From Sphingobacteriales bacterium (GTDB taxonomy: Bacteria; Bacteroidota; Bacteroidia; Chitinophagales; UBA2359), in contig CP064999.1 of NCBI GenBank assembly GCA_016700115.1, positions 4,588,001 to 4,652,000 on the forward strand: a stretch of DNA of 64,000 nt, in the 5' to 3' direction. Made by a program: the position numbers and the translations under genes. Each line of letters opens with the position of its first letter. The first letter of the stretch is position 1. The notes under the pieces are model-generated. The model was not told the origin of the DNA and made no database searches. It worked only from the letters and a program-made list of their open reading frames with translations. Positions 36,451-44,803 of this stretch are shown piece after piece.

Positions 36451-37299
36451 TCACTCCAACTTAAATTTAAAGGGCAAAGTATAGGCTACTTTTACCGCTT
36501 TCCCCCTTTGTTTTCCGGGTTTCCATTTTGGCATAGTCTGAACAACTCTGATGGCTTCCTCGTCGCATCCTGCACCACCACCCGGCAATCCTCTTTTGAC
36601 CTGAACATTAGAAATTGAACCGTCTTCGAGTACTACAAATCCGACATAAACGGTTCCTTCGATTCCATTTTCGCGAGCCATTGGCGGATATTTTGTTTTT
36701 TCGGCCAAAAACTTAAACAGGGCGGCTTGCCCTCCCGGAAATTCCGGCATTTCTTCCACTATGGTAAAAATCTCAGGCTCTTCGGGCTCTTTTGGCGGAG
36801 GGGGAGCTTTGATTTCGGGTGCTTTTATTTCTTCGACAACTATCTCTGCTTTTTCAACTACGGTCTCTTCTTCCACTTCTTTTTGAAAGATTGGTGGCTC
36901 GTCTTCCACAATTTCCTCGTCCGAAACAATTTCAATTTGCGGCGGCGGCGGCGGCGGTGGAGGTGGAGGCGGTGCCTGTGTGGTTTGTGGAGGAAGCTGC
37001 TCTATTTCGTCCATAATCAAAACATCACCGAGGTCTTTCAAGTTTCTTTCACCTCTGTCGTACCAGGTAAATGCAAAAAGCACAAAACTCAGGGAAACGA
37101 GCAATCCGATGAGGGTATAAGTATTGCTGAAATTGAAGACATCTACATCGGGATATTTGGTCATAAAGACCTGATCTTTGTTTGATTCGTTGGCTTTCAT
37201 GACATCATCGGTGCTTTTCCTGTTAAAAAACAGGGTAAATGCAAGCCATGATAATGCAGGTAAGCCAAAAAGGATTAGAAGAAACCAATAAGGACTCAT
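36451..37299 (-). CDS. TonB-family energy transducer
   Basis: 282 residues. Two hydrophobic segments lie near residues 4-25 and 60-82, then a long Pro/Glu/Val-rich spacer (an 11-proline run near residue 110, later IKAPEIKAPPPPKEPEEPE), then a TonB C-terminal domain (about 190-282, FPGGQAALFKFLAEKTKYPPMAREN ... EGTVYVGFVVLEDGS ... MPKWKPGKQRGK). It would transmit proton-motive force to TonB-dependent outer-membrane transporters. Having two rather than one N-terminal helix is less usual. It reads from a gcvH-vanZ-tonB order with a 3-base gap to the VanZ gene, so they are surely one operon. Confidence 0.88.
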   Translation of the reverse strand: MSPYWFLLILFGLPALSWLAFTLFFNRKSTDDVMKANESNKDQVFMTKYPDVDVFNFSNTYTLIGLLVSLSFVLFAFTWYDRGERNLKDLGDVLIMDEIEQLPPQTTQAPPPPPPPPPPPQIEIVSDEEIVEDEPPIFQKEVEEETVVEKAEIVVEEIKAPEIKAPPPPKEPEEPEIFTIVEEMPEFPGGQAALFKFLAEKTKYPPMARENGIEGTVYVGFVVLEDGSISNVQVKRGLPGGGAGCDEEAIRVVQTMPKWKPGKQRGKAVKVAYTLPFKFKLE

Positions 37300-37302
37300 A
37301 CG

Positions 37303-37668
37303 CTATATTTTATAGTTTTTTAACCGGAATAAGCCGAACACGGCAACGGCAAACAAAATGCCCGTAAGATTAGCAACAATATCATTTATTTCAAAACTTC
37401 TGCCTGAAAAAAATTTTTTTTGGGCGAACTCCATCAGCAATCCGTATAAAAACGAAATCAAAGGAATGGAAATTATCCTGCCAACATGAATGTCCTTACC
37501 CGGTTTAAAGGCTAAGTATAACAAAAGGGTAAGGATGAAGTACATCGTAAAATGTGCCACCTTGTCTATATAAGGTATCCTGAAGTCGGCTACGGAAGGA
37601 GGGGTTAGCGCAGAGAGGGCTAAAATCAGGACAGCCCATAATCCTGCTAATATTTTTTTAAAGTCCAC
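37303..37668 (-). CDS. VanZ-like family membrane protein
   Basis: 121 residues with four membrane helices (about 5-20, 32-54, 65-85, 98-117) and the VanZ-type sequence PYIDKVAHFTMYFILTLLLY and SFLYGLLMEFAQKKF. The family has unknown biochemical function. No ATG fits; the frame opens at a GTG (37668), directly after a TGA upstream, so GTG is likely the start. It lies three bases from tonB and about 40 from gcvH. Confidence 0.82.
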   Translation of the reverse strand: MDFKKILAGLWAVLILALSALTPPSVADFRIPYIDKVAHFTMYFILTLLLYLAFKPGKDIHVGRIISIPLISFLYGLLMEFAQKKFFSGRSFEINDIVANLTGILFAVAVFGLFRLKNYKI

Positions 37669-37710
37669 AATTTTGCTGCTGATAGTTAACAGAATTTGTG
37701 CTCAAAGTAT

Positions 37711-38088
37711 TTATCCGATTACTTGTGCATATTCTTCAGCCGACAATAGCCCGTTGATATCGTCTGTATTGTCGGGTAAAATTTTAACCATCCAACCTTT
37801 CTCATAAGGCTCGGCGTTGACCAACTCGGGTTGGGAGACAAGGGCTTCGTTGACCTCCAATATCACTCCGCTCACCGGCATAAACAGTTCAGATACGGTT
37901 TTAACCGCCTCGACCGAGCCGAAAGGCTCTCCTTGTACCAAATGCTGACCCACTGTTTCTATATCTATATATACTATATCGCCAAGTTCTCCCTGTGCAA
38001 AATCGGTGATGCCGGCATACACTCCTGTTTCATCCGATCTTACCCATTCGTGGTCGTGCGTATATCTCAGGTTTTGTCTGATTTCCAT
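37711..38088 (-). CDS. gcvH: Glycine cleavage system H protein
   Basis: Lipoyl carrier that shuttles the aminomethyl group between the P and T proteins of glycine cleavage. The 125-residue protein shows RYTHDHEWVRSD at the start, GELGDIVYIDI, and the lipoylation lysine in SVEAVKTVSELFMPVSG (about residue 60), then NAEPYEKGWMVKI. The ATG at 38088 is right: the frame extends to a TTG at 38109, but that codon overlaps a -7 box. No P or T protein gene is in the window. It is first in the gcvH-vanZ-tonB unit. Confidence 0.94.
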   Translation of the reverse strand: MEIRQNLRYTHDHEWVRSDETGVYAGITDFAQGELGDIVYIDIETVGQHLVQGEPFGSVEAVKTVSELFMPVSGVILEVNEALVSQPELVNAEPYEKGWMVKILPDNTDDINGLLSAEEYAQVIG

Positions 38089-38106
38089 CGTTTGCTTTTT
38101 TTGCGC

Positions 38107-38114
38107 CAAATATA
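38107..38114 (-). promoter_or_regulatory. -7 promoter box before gcvH
   Basis: TATATTTG on the minus strand, matching TAnnTTTG, 19 bases before the ATG at 38088. It decides that start. Confidence 0.45.
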
Positions 38115-38229
38115 AATACTAATTTTAGATTTATACTTTTACAAGTCATTTATTCCCTTACTTTTGTCTGAATTACCGAAATCCGGGTTCAGAACTTACA
38201 AATTAATTTCCCTTTTTAACTTCTACGAT

Positions 38230-38853
38230 ATGATTTTTTTAAGAAAACTTTTCGGCCCCAGCAAGCGGGAAATATGGATGCAATTAAGCGAAGAAATTGG
38301 AGGGGAGTTCATTAAAGGGGGGTTGTTTACCCGCGATGCGGTGGTGGTTAAACACAAGCAGTGGACTATTATTCTGGATACTTATATAGTTTCTACCGGC
38401 AATTCTTCGGTTACTTATACAAGAATTCGCGCACCTTATATCAACAAAGACGGCTTCAAATTTACCATTTACCGCCGCAGTTTTCTGAGTGATGTCGGTA
38501 AGTTTTTCGGCATGGAAGATATCGTTATTGAAGCTGACGAAAGTTTTGACTATGATTTTATTATCAAGGGTAATGATCATTACAAAATCTGGAAGTTTTT
38601 TTCCAATGAGCGCATCCGTTATCTGATGAAGCAGCAGCCTCAGTTAAAAATTTCCGTTCATCGCGCCTCTACCGAATATTTCGGCAAATTCCCTAAAAAT
38701 GTGGACGAGGTGGAGTTTAAAGTGGTAGGAGTAATTAAAAACCTCGAACACTTGCAACAGTTGTTCGACTTGTTTGCCGAAATGCTCGACCATCTTTGCC
38801 ATATCAATGCCGCCTATGAAGACGACCCAACCTTGACCAACTATTATAGCTGA
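38230..38853 (+). CDS. Hypothetical soluble protein, 207 residues
   Basis: Begins MIFLRKLFGPSKREIWMQLSEEIGGEFIKGG and has a mixed alpha/beta layout, with an early strand-rich section (WTIILDTYIV...TYTRIRAPYI), a phosphate- or peptide-binding-like middle, and a final helix (LEHLQQLFDLFAEMLDHL). No signal peptide or named domain is recognised. The ATG at 38230 is chosen because no ATG lies upstream in frame. Its last 50 bases overlap, in opposite direction, the end of the GIY-YIG gene. Confidence 0.7.
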   Translation: MIFLRKLFGPSKREIWMQLSEEIGGEFIKGGLFTRDAVVVKHKQWTIILDTYIVSTGNSSVTYTRIRAPYINKDGFKFTIYRRSFLSDVGKFFGMEDIVIEADESFDYDFIIKGNDHYKIWKFFSNERIRYLMKQQPQLKISVHRASTEYFGKFPKNVDEVEFKVVGVIKNLEHLQQLFDLFAEMLDHLCHINAAYEDDPTLTNYYS

Positions 38854-39067
38854 TTCCCTTTCCCTGCAATTGTTTTTCCCTGAAAAATGCCTCATCAATT
38901 CTTTGAAATTCCTCGAAATATACAAGTTCTACCGGCAAATGTTTTCTTGTAAAATTTGCTCCTTCTCCGGCTTTATGTTGAGCAAGACGCAATTCTAAAT
39001 TTTTAGTGCTCCCTGTATAGTAAGCCCCATTTCCACACTTTAAAATATACATATAGCCTTTTGTCAT
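38804..39067 (-). CDS. GIY-YIG domain endonuclease-like protein, possibly frameshifted at the C-terminus
   Basis: 87 residues of the short stand-alone UvrC-like GIY-YIG type: MYILKCGNGAYYTGSTKNLELRLAQHKAGEGANFTRKHLPVELVYFEEF then AFFREKQLQG. The catalytic Tyr/Tyr and Arg lie in the right places, and the Glu is in EEF or EKQ. After QLQG, where homologues read WSRxKKEALI, this frame gives an unrelated tail. Another frame gives RESAIIVGQ shortly after, suggesting a one-base change near 38865-38875. Function of the family (DNA cutting or repair) is not established for this type. Confidence 0.78.
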   Translation of the reverse strand: MTKGYMYILKCGNGAYYTGSTKNLELRLAQHKAGEGANFTRKHLPVELVYFEEFQRIDEAFFREKQLQGKGISYNSWSRLGRLHRRH

Positions 39068-39202
39068 TGTTCTACAATCTTTTATCTATAGGAGCACCGG
39101 CAACAGCAAAGAAACAATCTTTTTTTAGTTTGAAAACACGATTGGATAAACTAAACAGAGATATCCTGTTTTCTATTTCTGTTTCAAAGGTTATGCTCTT
39201 AG

Positions 39203-39871
39203 CTACCAAATATATGTTAGTGATAACCTAAATGCAACGCTACCTCCACCATCAATAGTTAAATTTGGAGGAAACCCACAAGTACTACAGTAAGGGGTAA
39301 AGTTTATCCCTCCCATTTGATCATCAGGGTCAGGAAAATCATAGTCAAAAAGCCAGATAGTATATTGGCTGTTAGGATTACTTAACACGATTGCCGGATT
39401 TGGTGTGAATTGGTAATTAAGACTGGGATTTGCATTTTCAATATAATTAGGACTGTCCCATACTATTGTTGAACCTAAGTATAGTGTAATAAAAATATCA
39501 GGTCCGCTCGTTAAATCCCATCCTGCCCCCCCATCAGTAGCAGGAAATCTTGTTACTTCAATATTGGTAATACGAATTTGAGAAGGAGTAGCCTGTTGTG
39601 AGCAATTTGCGCCTGTGTATCCTTGTGTACAGACACATAAACCATTAGCACAAGTTCCTCCATTTAAACAAGTTATATCAGCGCAAGGATCCGGAGCTAT
39701 TTGACAGTTTACTCCGGTATATCCATTGGTGCAAAGGCATTCTCCATCAATACATGTCCCGCCATTTAAACATGGTACATTTTCACAAGGGTCTTCTTTT
39801 TTACAAGAGTCTAAGACTAATACGAATAGTACACCGATTGTTAATAGGTAAATTGTTTTTTTCATAGTCAT
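39203..39871 (-). CDS. Lipoprotein with two EGF-like domains
   Basis: 222 residues. The N-terminus (TIYLLTIGVLFVLVLDSC) is a lipoprotein signal with a lipobox-like LDSC. Two EGF-like modules follow (residues about 30-60 and 64-93), each with six cysteines in the pattern C-x4-C-LNGGTC-x-xG-x-C-x-C-x-x-GY-TG-x-x-C. The C-terminal half is a beta-rich domain of about 120 residues (SQIRITNIEVTRFPATDG ... FRLSLTYIW) that may be C2-like. Start is ATG 39871 or 39865 (two codons apart). It is likely on the cell surface; ligand unknown. Confidence 0.78.
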   Translation of the reverse strand: MTMKKTIYLLTIGVLFVLVLDSCKKEDPCENVPCLNGGTCIDGECLCTNGYTGVNCQIAPDPCADITCLNGGTCANGLCVCTQGYTGANCSQQATPSQIRITNIEVTRFPATDGGAGWDLTSGPDIFITLYLGSTIVWDSPNYIENANPSLNYQFTPNPAIVLSNPNSQYTIWLFDYDFPDPDDQMGGINFTPYCSTCGFPPNLTIDGGGSVAFRLSLTYIW

Positions 39872-40120
39872 TTTTTGTTGATTTTAATTTAATAAAGATG
39901 TTCAATGTATTGCTTGATTTTGGAATGTTTATCTACTTTTTATCTTAGTGAATAAAAGCATTAATATACAAATGTTGTCATTTGGTTAGAAACATATCTA
40001 AAAACTATTGCAAAGTTATCTTTTTTTAATTTCTTGTGCTGTTTTCTAACGTTTTTTTTACTATCTGTTGAGATTTTTGTAATAATGTTATATCGTTTTT
40101 ACTCCCCACCTTTGTAAACA

Positions 40121-40942
40121 CTAAAATCGCCCTCCGACAGAGAAATTAAACGACCAGTGTGCAAGTCCTAAAGGGTCGTCGTAATCAAATAGGTACAATC
40201 CGCCGCCGACTCCGCTTGTCAGTCGGATATTGAGGTTAGGAATAGGGTTTACATTCACTATTGCATTGAGGGTATAGGTATTGACAAATTCATTGTAGAA
40301 ACCGAAATAGGTAATGAAATCTATTTTGGGACCCAAACCGGCTTGAACGTAGTTGTTTCCGGCTACCCATCCGATAGGCATAATATGGAAGCCCAACAGG
40401 TGGACAGGTTGGAAATTAAAAGACGTGCCCGCTTCAAACGAAAAGGTACGCCGCCGGTTGTACCCTTCAAAGTAGAGCGTCATTCGGTCGAAAGATTCGG
40501 TAATCGTAAAGTTCTCGCCGCCAAAACTGTCGTCTATAATATGGTAACCCATCACTAGGTTACTCCCCATCCCTATAATAAAGCGCGGCAATGATGCTTT
40601 AGATTTATCAATCTCTCTTCGCTCCTTTGTTTTAGCAGGAGCTTCCACCCTGCTCACCTTGTTTTTGCTTGGGCTAAGGGTGTTGTCCTGTTGTTGTTCC
40701 TTTTCCTGTTGCGCTACAAAGTTTTCTTTTGTGCCGTTTTGATACTTGATAAACAAAACATCGGCTTTTTTGAGGCTGTAAGTTGGCCCATCGGGATTTT
40801 CCGCTTTTTTATACTTCACATCTTCGTCCAGCACTTCCGTTACTTTGCCGTTAATTTCGTCGCCGTTTTTCATAACAATTTGGTCTTGAGCCAATAGATG
40901 GGTACAAACCAAAAACAACATCAATGCAAAAATCTGTTTCAT
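40121..40942 (-). CDS. Outer-membrane beta-barrel-like hypothetical protein
   Basis: 273 residues. Signal peptide ends LLAQ; a short domain (about 20-75, QIVMKNGDEINGKVTEVLDEDVKYKK...) of a type often seen before Bacteroidota outer-membrane barrels; a charged linker; and a C-terminal barrel of alternating aromatic strands (SFEAGTSFNF, YVQAGLGPKIDFIT ... WSFNFSVGGRF). The final Phe and strand pattern fit a beta-barrel. The ATG at 40942 begins the signal peptide, and a -7 box lies 36 bases before it. Confidence 0.75.
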   Translation of the reverse strand: MKQIFALMLFLVCTHLLAQDQIVMKNGDEINGKVTEVLDEDVKYKKAENPDGPTYSLKKADVLFIKYQNGTKENFVAQQEKEQQQDNTLSPSKNKVSRVEAPAKTKERREIDKSKASLPRFIIGMGSNLVMGYHIIDDSFGGENFTITESFDRMTLYFEGYNRRRTFSFEAGTSFNFQPVHLLGFHIMPIGWVAGNNYVQAGLGPKIDFITYFGFYNEFVNTYTLNAIVNVNPIPNLNIRLTSGVGGGLYLFDYDDPLGLAHWSFNFSVGGRF

Positions 40943-41313
40943 CGGGTAAATAGTTTTGTGAGTGAATAGTTGCGATGCAAATATAAACTTTTTCAAACTA
41001 ATTAGAAGTGTTTATTGTTTGTAAAATTATCTTCTTTCTTATTCTACATCCCATCTCTACTTCCGCCTATGCCGATATCCCTACTGACGATTCGGGTTAT
41101 CGGGTTTTTGTTTACCTCTTTCCAAAAAAAAAATCCACCCCTCCTCAAATATTTTACTCAAAATAGTTTGAATTGGTAAATAATTTGTATTTTTAAGCTT
41201 CAAAACGAAGTGAATAAAAAGTAATATGGCATTACTATCCCTCTCTTTGCCTGTTACATACCCCTATCCGATACATATAAGCAGCATTAATTCCATTATA
41301 TGACCTCTTTTTC
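40943..41313. other. Intergenic region between the barrel gene and the minisatellite
   Basis: About 370 bases with no convincing gene. It holds the minus-strand -7 box at 40978-40985 and A/T-rich sequence; from 41314 a degenerate 21-base periodicity begins. Confidence 0.6.
40978..40985 (-). promoter_or_regulatory. -7 promoter box before the 273-residue barrel gene
   Basis: TATATTTG on the minus strand, matching TAnnTTTG, 36 bases before the ATG at 40942. Confidence 0.4.
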
Positions 41314-41654
41314 CGCCTCTAATCCTCGTTTTTTCATGTCCAAACCCCTTTCAGGCGCTTCTAAGCCCCCTGTGGCCGCTTCTAAGCCCTGTTTCGGCGG
41401 CCACCATACCCTTAGAAACGGCCACGACACCCTTATAAACGGCCACGATACCCTTATAAACGGCCACAACACCCTTATAAACGGCCACAACACCCTTATA
41501 AACGCCACAACACCCTTATAAACGCCACCACACCCTTATAAACGGCCACAACACCCTTATAAACGGCCACGACACCCTTATAAACGGCCACGACACCCTT
41601 ATAAACGGCCACGACACCCTTATAAACGGCCACAACACCCTTATAAACGGCCAC
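41314..41654. repeat. 21-bp minisatellite (12 near-identical copies plus degenerate leader copies)
   Basis: The core CCCTTATAAACGGCCAC recurs at 41409, 41430, 41451, 41472, 41493, 41513, 41533, 41554, 41575, 41596, 41617 and 41638. The spacing is 21 bases, except for two units of 20 bases (41493-41513 and 41513-41533), where one G of the GG is missing. Variation is mainly CGAC/CAAC/CGAT before CCC. Upstream, the same 21-base step continues in degenerate units starting at 41314, 41335, 41356, 41377 and 41398 (CGCTTCTAAGCCC type). It ends about 50 bases before the ATG of the next gene. See findings. Confidence 0.95.
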
Positions 41655-41702
41655 AGCTATTTTAGACCAATTTTCAATAACTAAACATAAAAATTTACGA
41701 CT

Positions 41703-42677
41703 ATGGCAACACCAAATGATAAAACCCGGGATTTCGGTGGCGCTGATGCCGACATGCTTGAAGCGGCACGAGTAACCCACGGACATTTTGTAGAAGACTA
41801 TGACGAGATGATTGCGTTTGATGAAACCTTGGAAGACCCCTTTGCCGATAATTTTCTTGCTGCAATAGATGCAGCCCAACTTCTGACTGTTGACAATGTG
41901 GTGATTGACCAACAAGCAGAAAAAACCCAAACCGTTGAAGATGCCATGAAAAAAGGCAGAAACGGTTTTCAGGCCTTGAAATATTTTATCGAGCTTGCAT
42001 TTCCGAACAATCAGGCAAAATGGAATCAGTTTGGATATAACGATTATGAAGAACAAAGCCGTTCACAGGCCAAGTTTATTCAGTTTTTATATATGGTGCA
42101 TCAAAGGGCTGTTGAAAATCAGGCTGCGCTCAACGCTGTCGGCTGTACCAATGTCCGCATTGCCGGCATTAAGACTTTGGCCGATAATATTCAGGTGTTT
42201 AATTTAGATCAGGAATTATTTATTGATGACCGTCCGGTTGGCACCGAAACACGTATCTTAGCGCTCAACAGTATTTGGGCAACCGTGCGCCGCATTCGCC
42301 GGGCTGGAAAAATCATTTGGGGCGAAGCCGATAATTTCGGCAAATATCAACGCTATTTGGGCGAAAGCGCTCCATCCTCGGGCAATCCGCTTACCGGAAA
42401 TGTTCCTGCATCGAGTGTTATCAAGATCTTATCGGGAGGTTTTACCGCTACAACGGCTTATAAATTAGAAAATACAGGCGGCACCTCTTTGCGTTTCGGG
42501 CTATGCCAAACCGATACTGAAGTGCCCGCCGAAACAGGCATTACCTTAGCAGCCGGCACCGAACAAAACATAACTGTCGCTATGCTTGGCGAGTTCGACG
42601 AAACCCATATCTTTATTAATGTGCTCAACCTGTCGAGCGAAGCGGCAGGTAGTTATAAAGTGACGCTTTTGGAATAA
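41703..42677 (+). CDS. Unknown protein with helical N-terminus and beta-rich C-terminus
   Basis: 324 residues, no signal peptide or membrane helix. Residues 1-230 are predicted helical and resemble a four-helix-type bundle, with acidic start (DKTRDFGGADADMLEAARVTHGHF) and a long hydrophobic-heptad middle (GFQALKYFIELAFPN, AKFIQFLYMVHQRAVEN). Residues about 235-324 are Thr/Gly/Ala-rich beta strands (VIKILSGGFTATTAYKLENTGGTSLRFGL ... GSYKVTLLE). No family is recognised. It stands alone, preceded by the 21-bp minisatellite within 50 bases and followed by a strong terminator, so it is a monocistronic unit. Confidence 0.75.
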   Translation: MATPNDKTRDFGGADADMLEAARVTHGHFVEDYDEMIAFDETLEDPFADNFLAAIDAAQLLTVDNVVIDQQAEKTQTVEDAMKKGRNGFQALKYFIELAFPNNQAKWNQFGYNDYEEQSRSQAKFIQFLYMVHQRAVENQAALNAVGCTNVRIAGIKTLADNIQVFNLDQELFIDDRPVGTETRILALNSIWATVRRIRRAGKIIWGEADNFGKYQRYLGESAPSSGNPLTGNVPASSVIKILSGGFTATTAYKLENTGGTSLRFGLCQTDTEVPAETGITLAAGTEQNITVAMLGEFDETHIFINVLNLSSEAAGSYKVTLLE

Positions 42678-42737
42678 TACAAAGAAAAAAACAAGGAATA
42701 ACCGCTTTTGTTTGTACTATTAATTGCATTACCCCTA

Positions 42738-42772
42738 CCCTGCCGGTTTTTACAAACGCCGGCAGGGTTTTT
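42738..42772 (+). terminator. Rho-independent terminator behind the unknown 324-residue gene
   Basis: Perfect 9-bp GC-rich stem CCCTGCCGG (42738-42746) / CCGGCAGGG (42759-42767) followed by five T. Confidence 0.85.
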
Positions 42773-42898
42773 ACATTAAACATCAGGTTTAAAACCTACC
42801 TCACCTCCTCTTCCAATTCCCAAATCCTCAACAATTTCTTAACCTTCAAAATATTTTTTTACCTTTACACCCCGTACCATTACAACAGACAAAACCAG

Positions 42899-44517
42899 AT
42901 GGCAAAACATATATTTGTAACGGGCGGCGTTGTTTCCTCACTTGGCAAGGGGATTATTGCTTCCTCACTTGGTCAGTTGTTACAGGCGCGCGGGCTGCGG
43001 GTAACCATCCAAAAATTTGACCCCTATCTGAACGTTGATCCCGGCACGCTCAATCCCTACGAGCATGGGGAATGTTATGTTACCAACGACGGGGCTGAAA
43101 CTGACCTCGACCTTGGGCATTACGAGCGTTTTTTAAACATTCCGACCTCACAGGCAAACAACGTAACAACCGGCCGGATCTACCTGACGGTGATTGAGAA
43201 CGAAAGACGGGGCGATTATTTAGGAAAAACGGTGCAGGTTGTGCCGCATATTACCGATGAAATCAAGCGGCGGATGTTGCTGCTGGGCAATACGGGAAAT
43301 TATGATGTGGTCATTACCGAACTTGGCGGCACGGTGGGCGACATCGAGTCGCTGCCCTATGTAGAGGCAGTCCGGCAGTTGCGATGGGAATTGGGCAGCA
43401 CCAATTGCATCGTGATGCACCTGACGCTGTTGCCTTATATCAGCGTGGCCAAAGAAATCAAAACCAAACCCACCCAACATTCGGTCAAAGAGCTGCTCAG
43501 TTACGGCATTCAGCCCGATGTGATTATATGCCGCACTGAAATGCACATCTCCAAAGAAGTCAGGAACAAAATTGCCCTGTTTTGCAATGTTGAAAGTAAC
43601 TCGGTCATCGAGCCATTGATGCCGAAACGATTTACGATGTGCCGCTCAACCTGATGAAAGAAAATCTCGACGTGATTGCGCTCGACAAACTGAGGCTGCC
43701 CCAATATGGCAAAATTGAAATGGAACGGTGGAAAGACTTTTTAAACAAACTGAAAAACCCCATCAGAAAAGTCAACATTGGGTTAATCGGTAAATACGTA
43801 GAGTTGCAGGATGCCTATAAGTCCATTCAGGAGTCGTTTGTTCATGCCGGAGCAGCCAATGAATGTAAGGTAACCATCGAAAGCATTTCGTCTGAAAACC
43901 TCGAAGAGGGGGAAATTATCAAAAAGTTGTCGCATTTGGACGGAATTTTGGTGGCACCCGGATTTGGCAAGCGGGGGATTGCCGGAAAAATCAAAGCCAT
44001 TCAATATGCAAGGGAAAATGATTTGCCTTTCTTCGGCATTTGCCTCGGAATGCAGTGTGCGGTCATCGAGTTTGCACAAAATGTGCTTAAACTGAAAGAT
44101 GCCGATTCAACCGAGATGAATGAAACCACCCCCTGTCCGGTTATTTCGTTGATGGAAACCCAGAAAGGCATTACCCAAAAAGGCGGCACGATGCGCTTAG
44201 GTGCCTATCTGTGTACCCTACAACCCGGCAGCAAAGCGCAGGCAATTTACGGAGTTACACAAATCAGCGAGCGACACCGTCACCGGTATGAATTCAACAA
44301 CGAATATTTATCCATGTTTGAAGCTGCCGGAATGAAAGCTACGGGCATTAACCCCCAAAATAACTTAGTCGAAATTATGGAAATCCCCGGACATCGTTGG
44401 TTTATCGGAACACAATTCCACCCCGAACTGCAAAGCACCGTCCTCAATCCTCACCCTTTGTTTGTTGATTTTGTTAAAAATGCCATCGAATATAAAGCTT
44501 TAAAAAACAAATCTTAA
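42899..44517 (+). CDS. pyrG: CTP synthase, interrupted by a one-base frameshift
   Basis: Aminates UTP to CTP using glutamine. The synthetase half starts FVTGGVVSSLGKGI (P-loop) and runs with high family identity (KFDPYLNVDPGT, HGECYVTNDGAETDLDLGHYERF, ELGGTVGDIES) to VESNSVIE at 43612, where the frame is lost. Reading one base back gives AIDAETIYDVPLNLMKENLD and continues to 44517 through the glutamine amidotransferase: FFGICLGMQCAVIEF with the nucleophile Cys, and TQFHPELQS with His/Glu. A single G missing in GAGGCC around 43612 explains the break. As the enzyme is essential, a sequence error is likelier than a true mutation. Corrected length is about 540 residues. Confidence 0.9.
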
Positions 44518-44618
44518 CTCCGTTTTTTTTCGTGGATTTTACAAAAAGTCAGTCCATAGACTTTTGTTAAAAAGCGAGGTATTCCGCAGGCACGAGATAA
44601 ATACAATCAATAATTGAC

Positions 44619-44626
44619 TAAATTTG
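44619..44626 (+). promoter_or_regulatory. -7 promoter box before yidC
   Basis: TAAATTTG, matching TAnnTTTG, but 177 bases before the ATG at 44804, which implies a long leader. Confidence 0.3.
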
Positions 44627-44803
44627 CGCCCTTCTAAAATACAGCCCCGAATCATTGAACCCTCAAAAACCTTAGAATCTCAAACTAAAACATTGCCAAA
44701 TTTCACCGGTAAACTGAAAATTCCAACAAGTCTTCCTTTTGCCGGACAGTAATCATTCAAACATTTTTCAACATAGATAACGACTTATTCAACATCAATA
44801 TAA

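Noticed and set aside
36727..37185. Plus-strand frame of Arg/Phe-rich sequence opposite tonB
   Set aside because: It is the reverse of the proline/glutamate-rich TonB spacer; composition explains it.
38644..38925. 93-residue minus-strand frame opposite the 207-residue gene
   Set aside because: It has no family; only its first part (RESAIIVGQ) is of interest, as the possible lost end of the GIY-YIG gene.
41409..41654. CRISPR array
   Set aside because: Units are head to tail with no spacers between them, and no cas gene is near.
41300..41655. Reading frames through the 21-bp repeat on both strands as genes, including one opposing the 324-residue gene
   Set aside because: They exist because the unit length is a multiple of three and free of stops in four frames; none has a promoter or family, and the two 20-bp units break them.
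43604..43640. Programmed -1 frameshift in pyrG
   Set aside because: No slippery heptamer or pseudoknot at the break (ATC GAG CC), and CTP synthases are not made by frameshifting; a missing base fits better.
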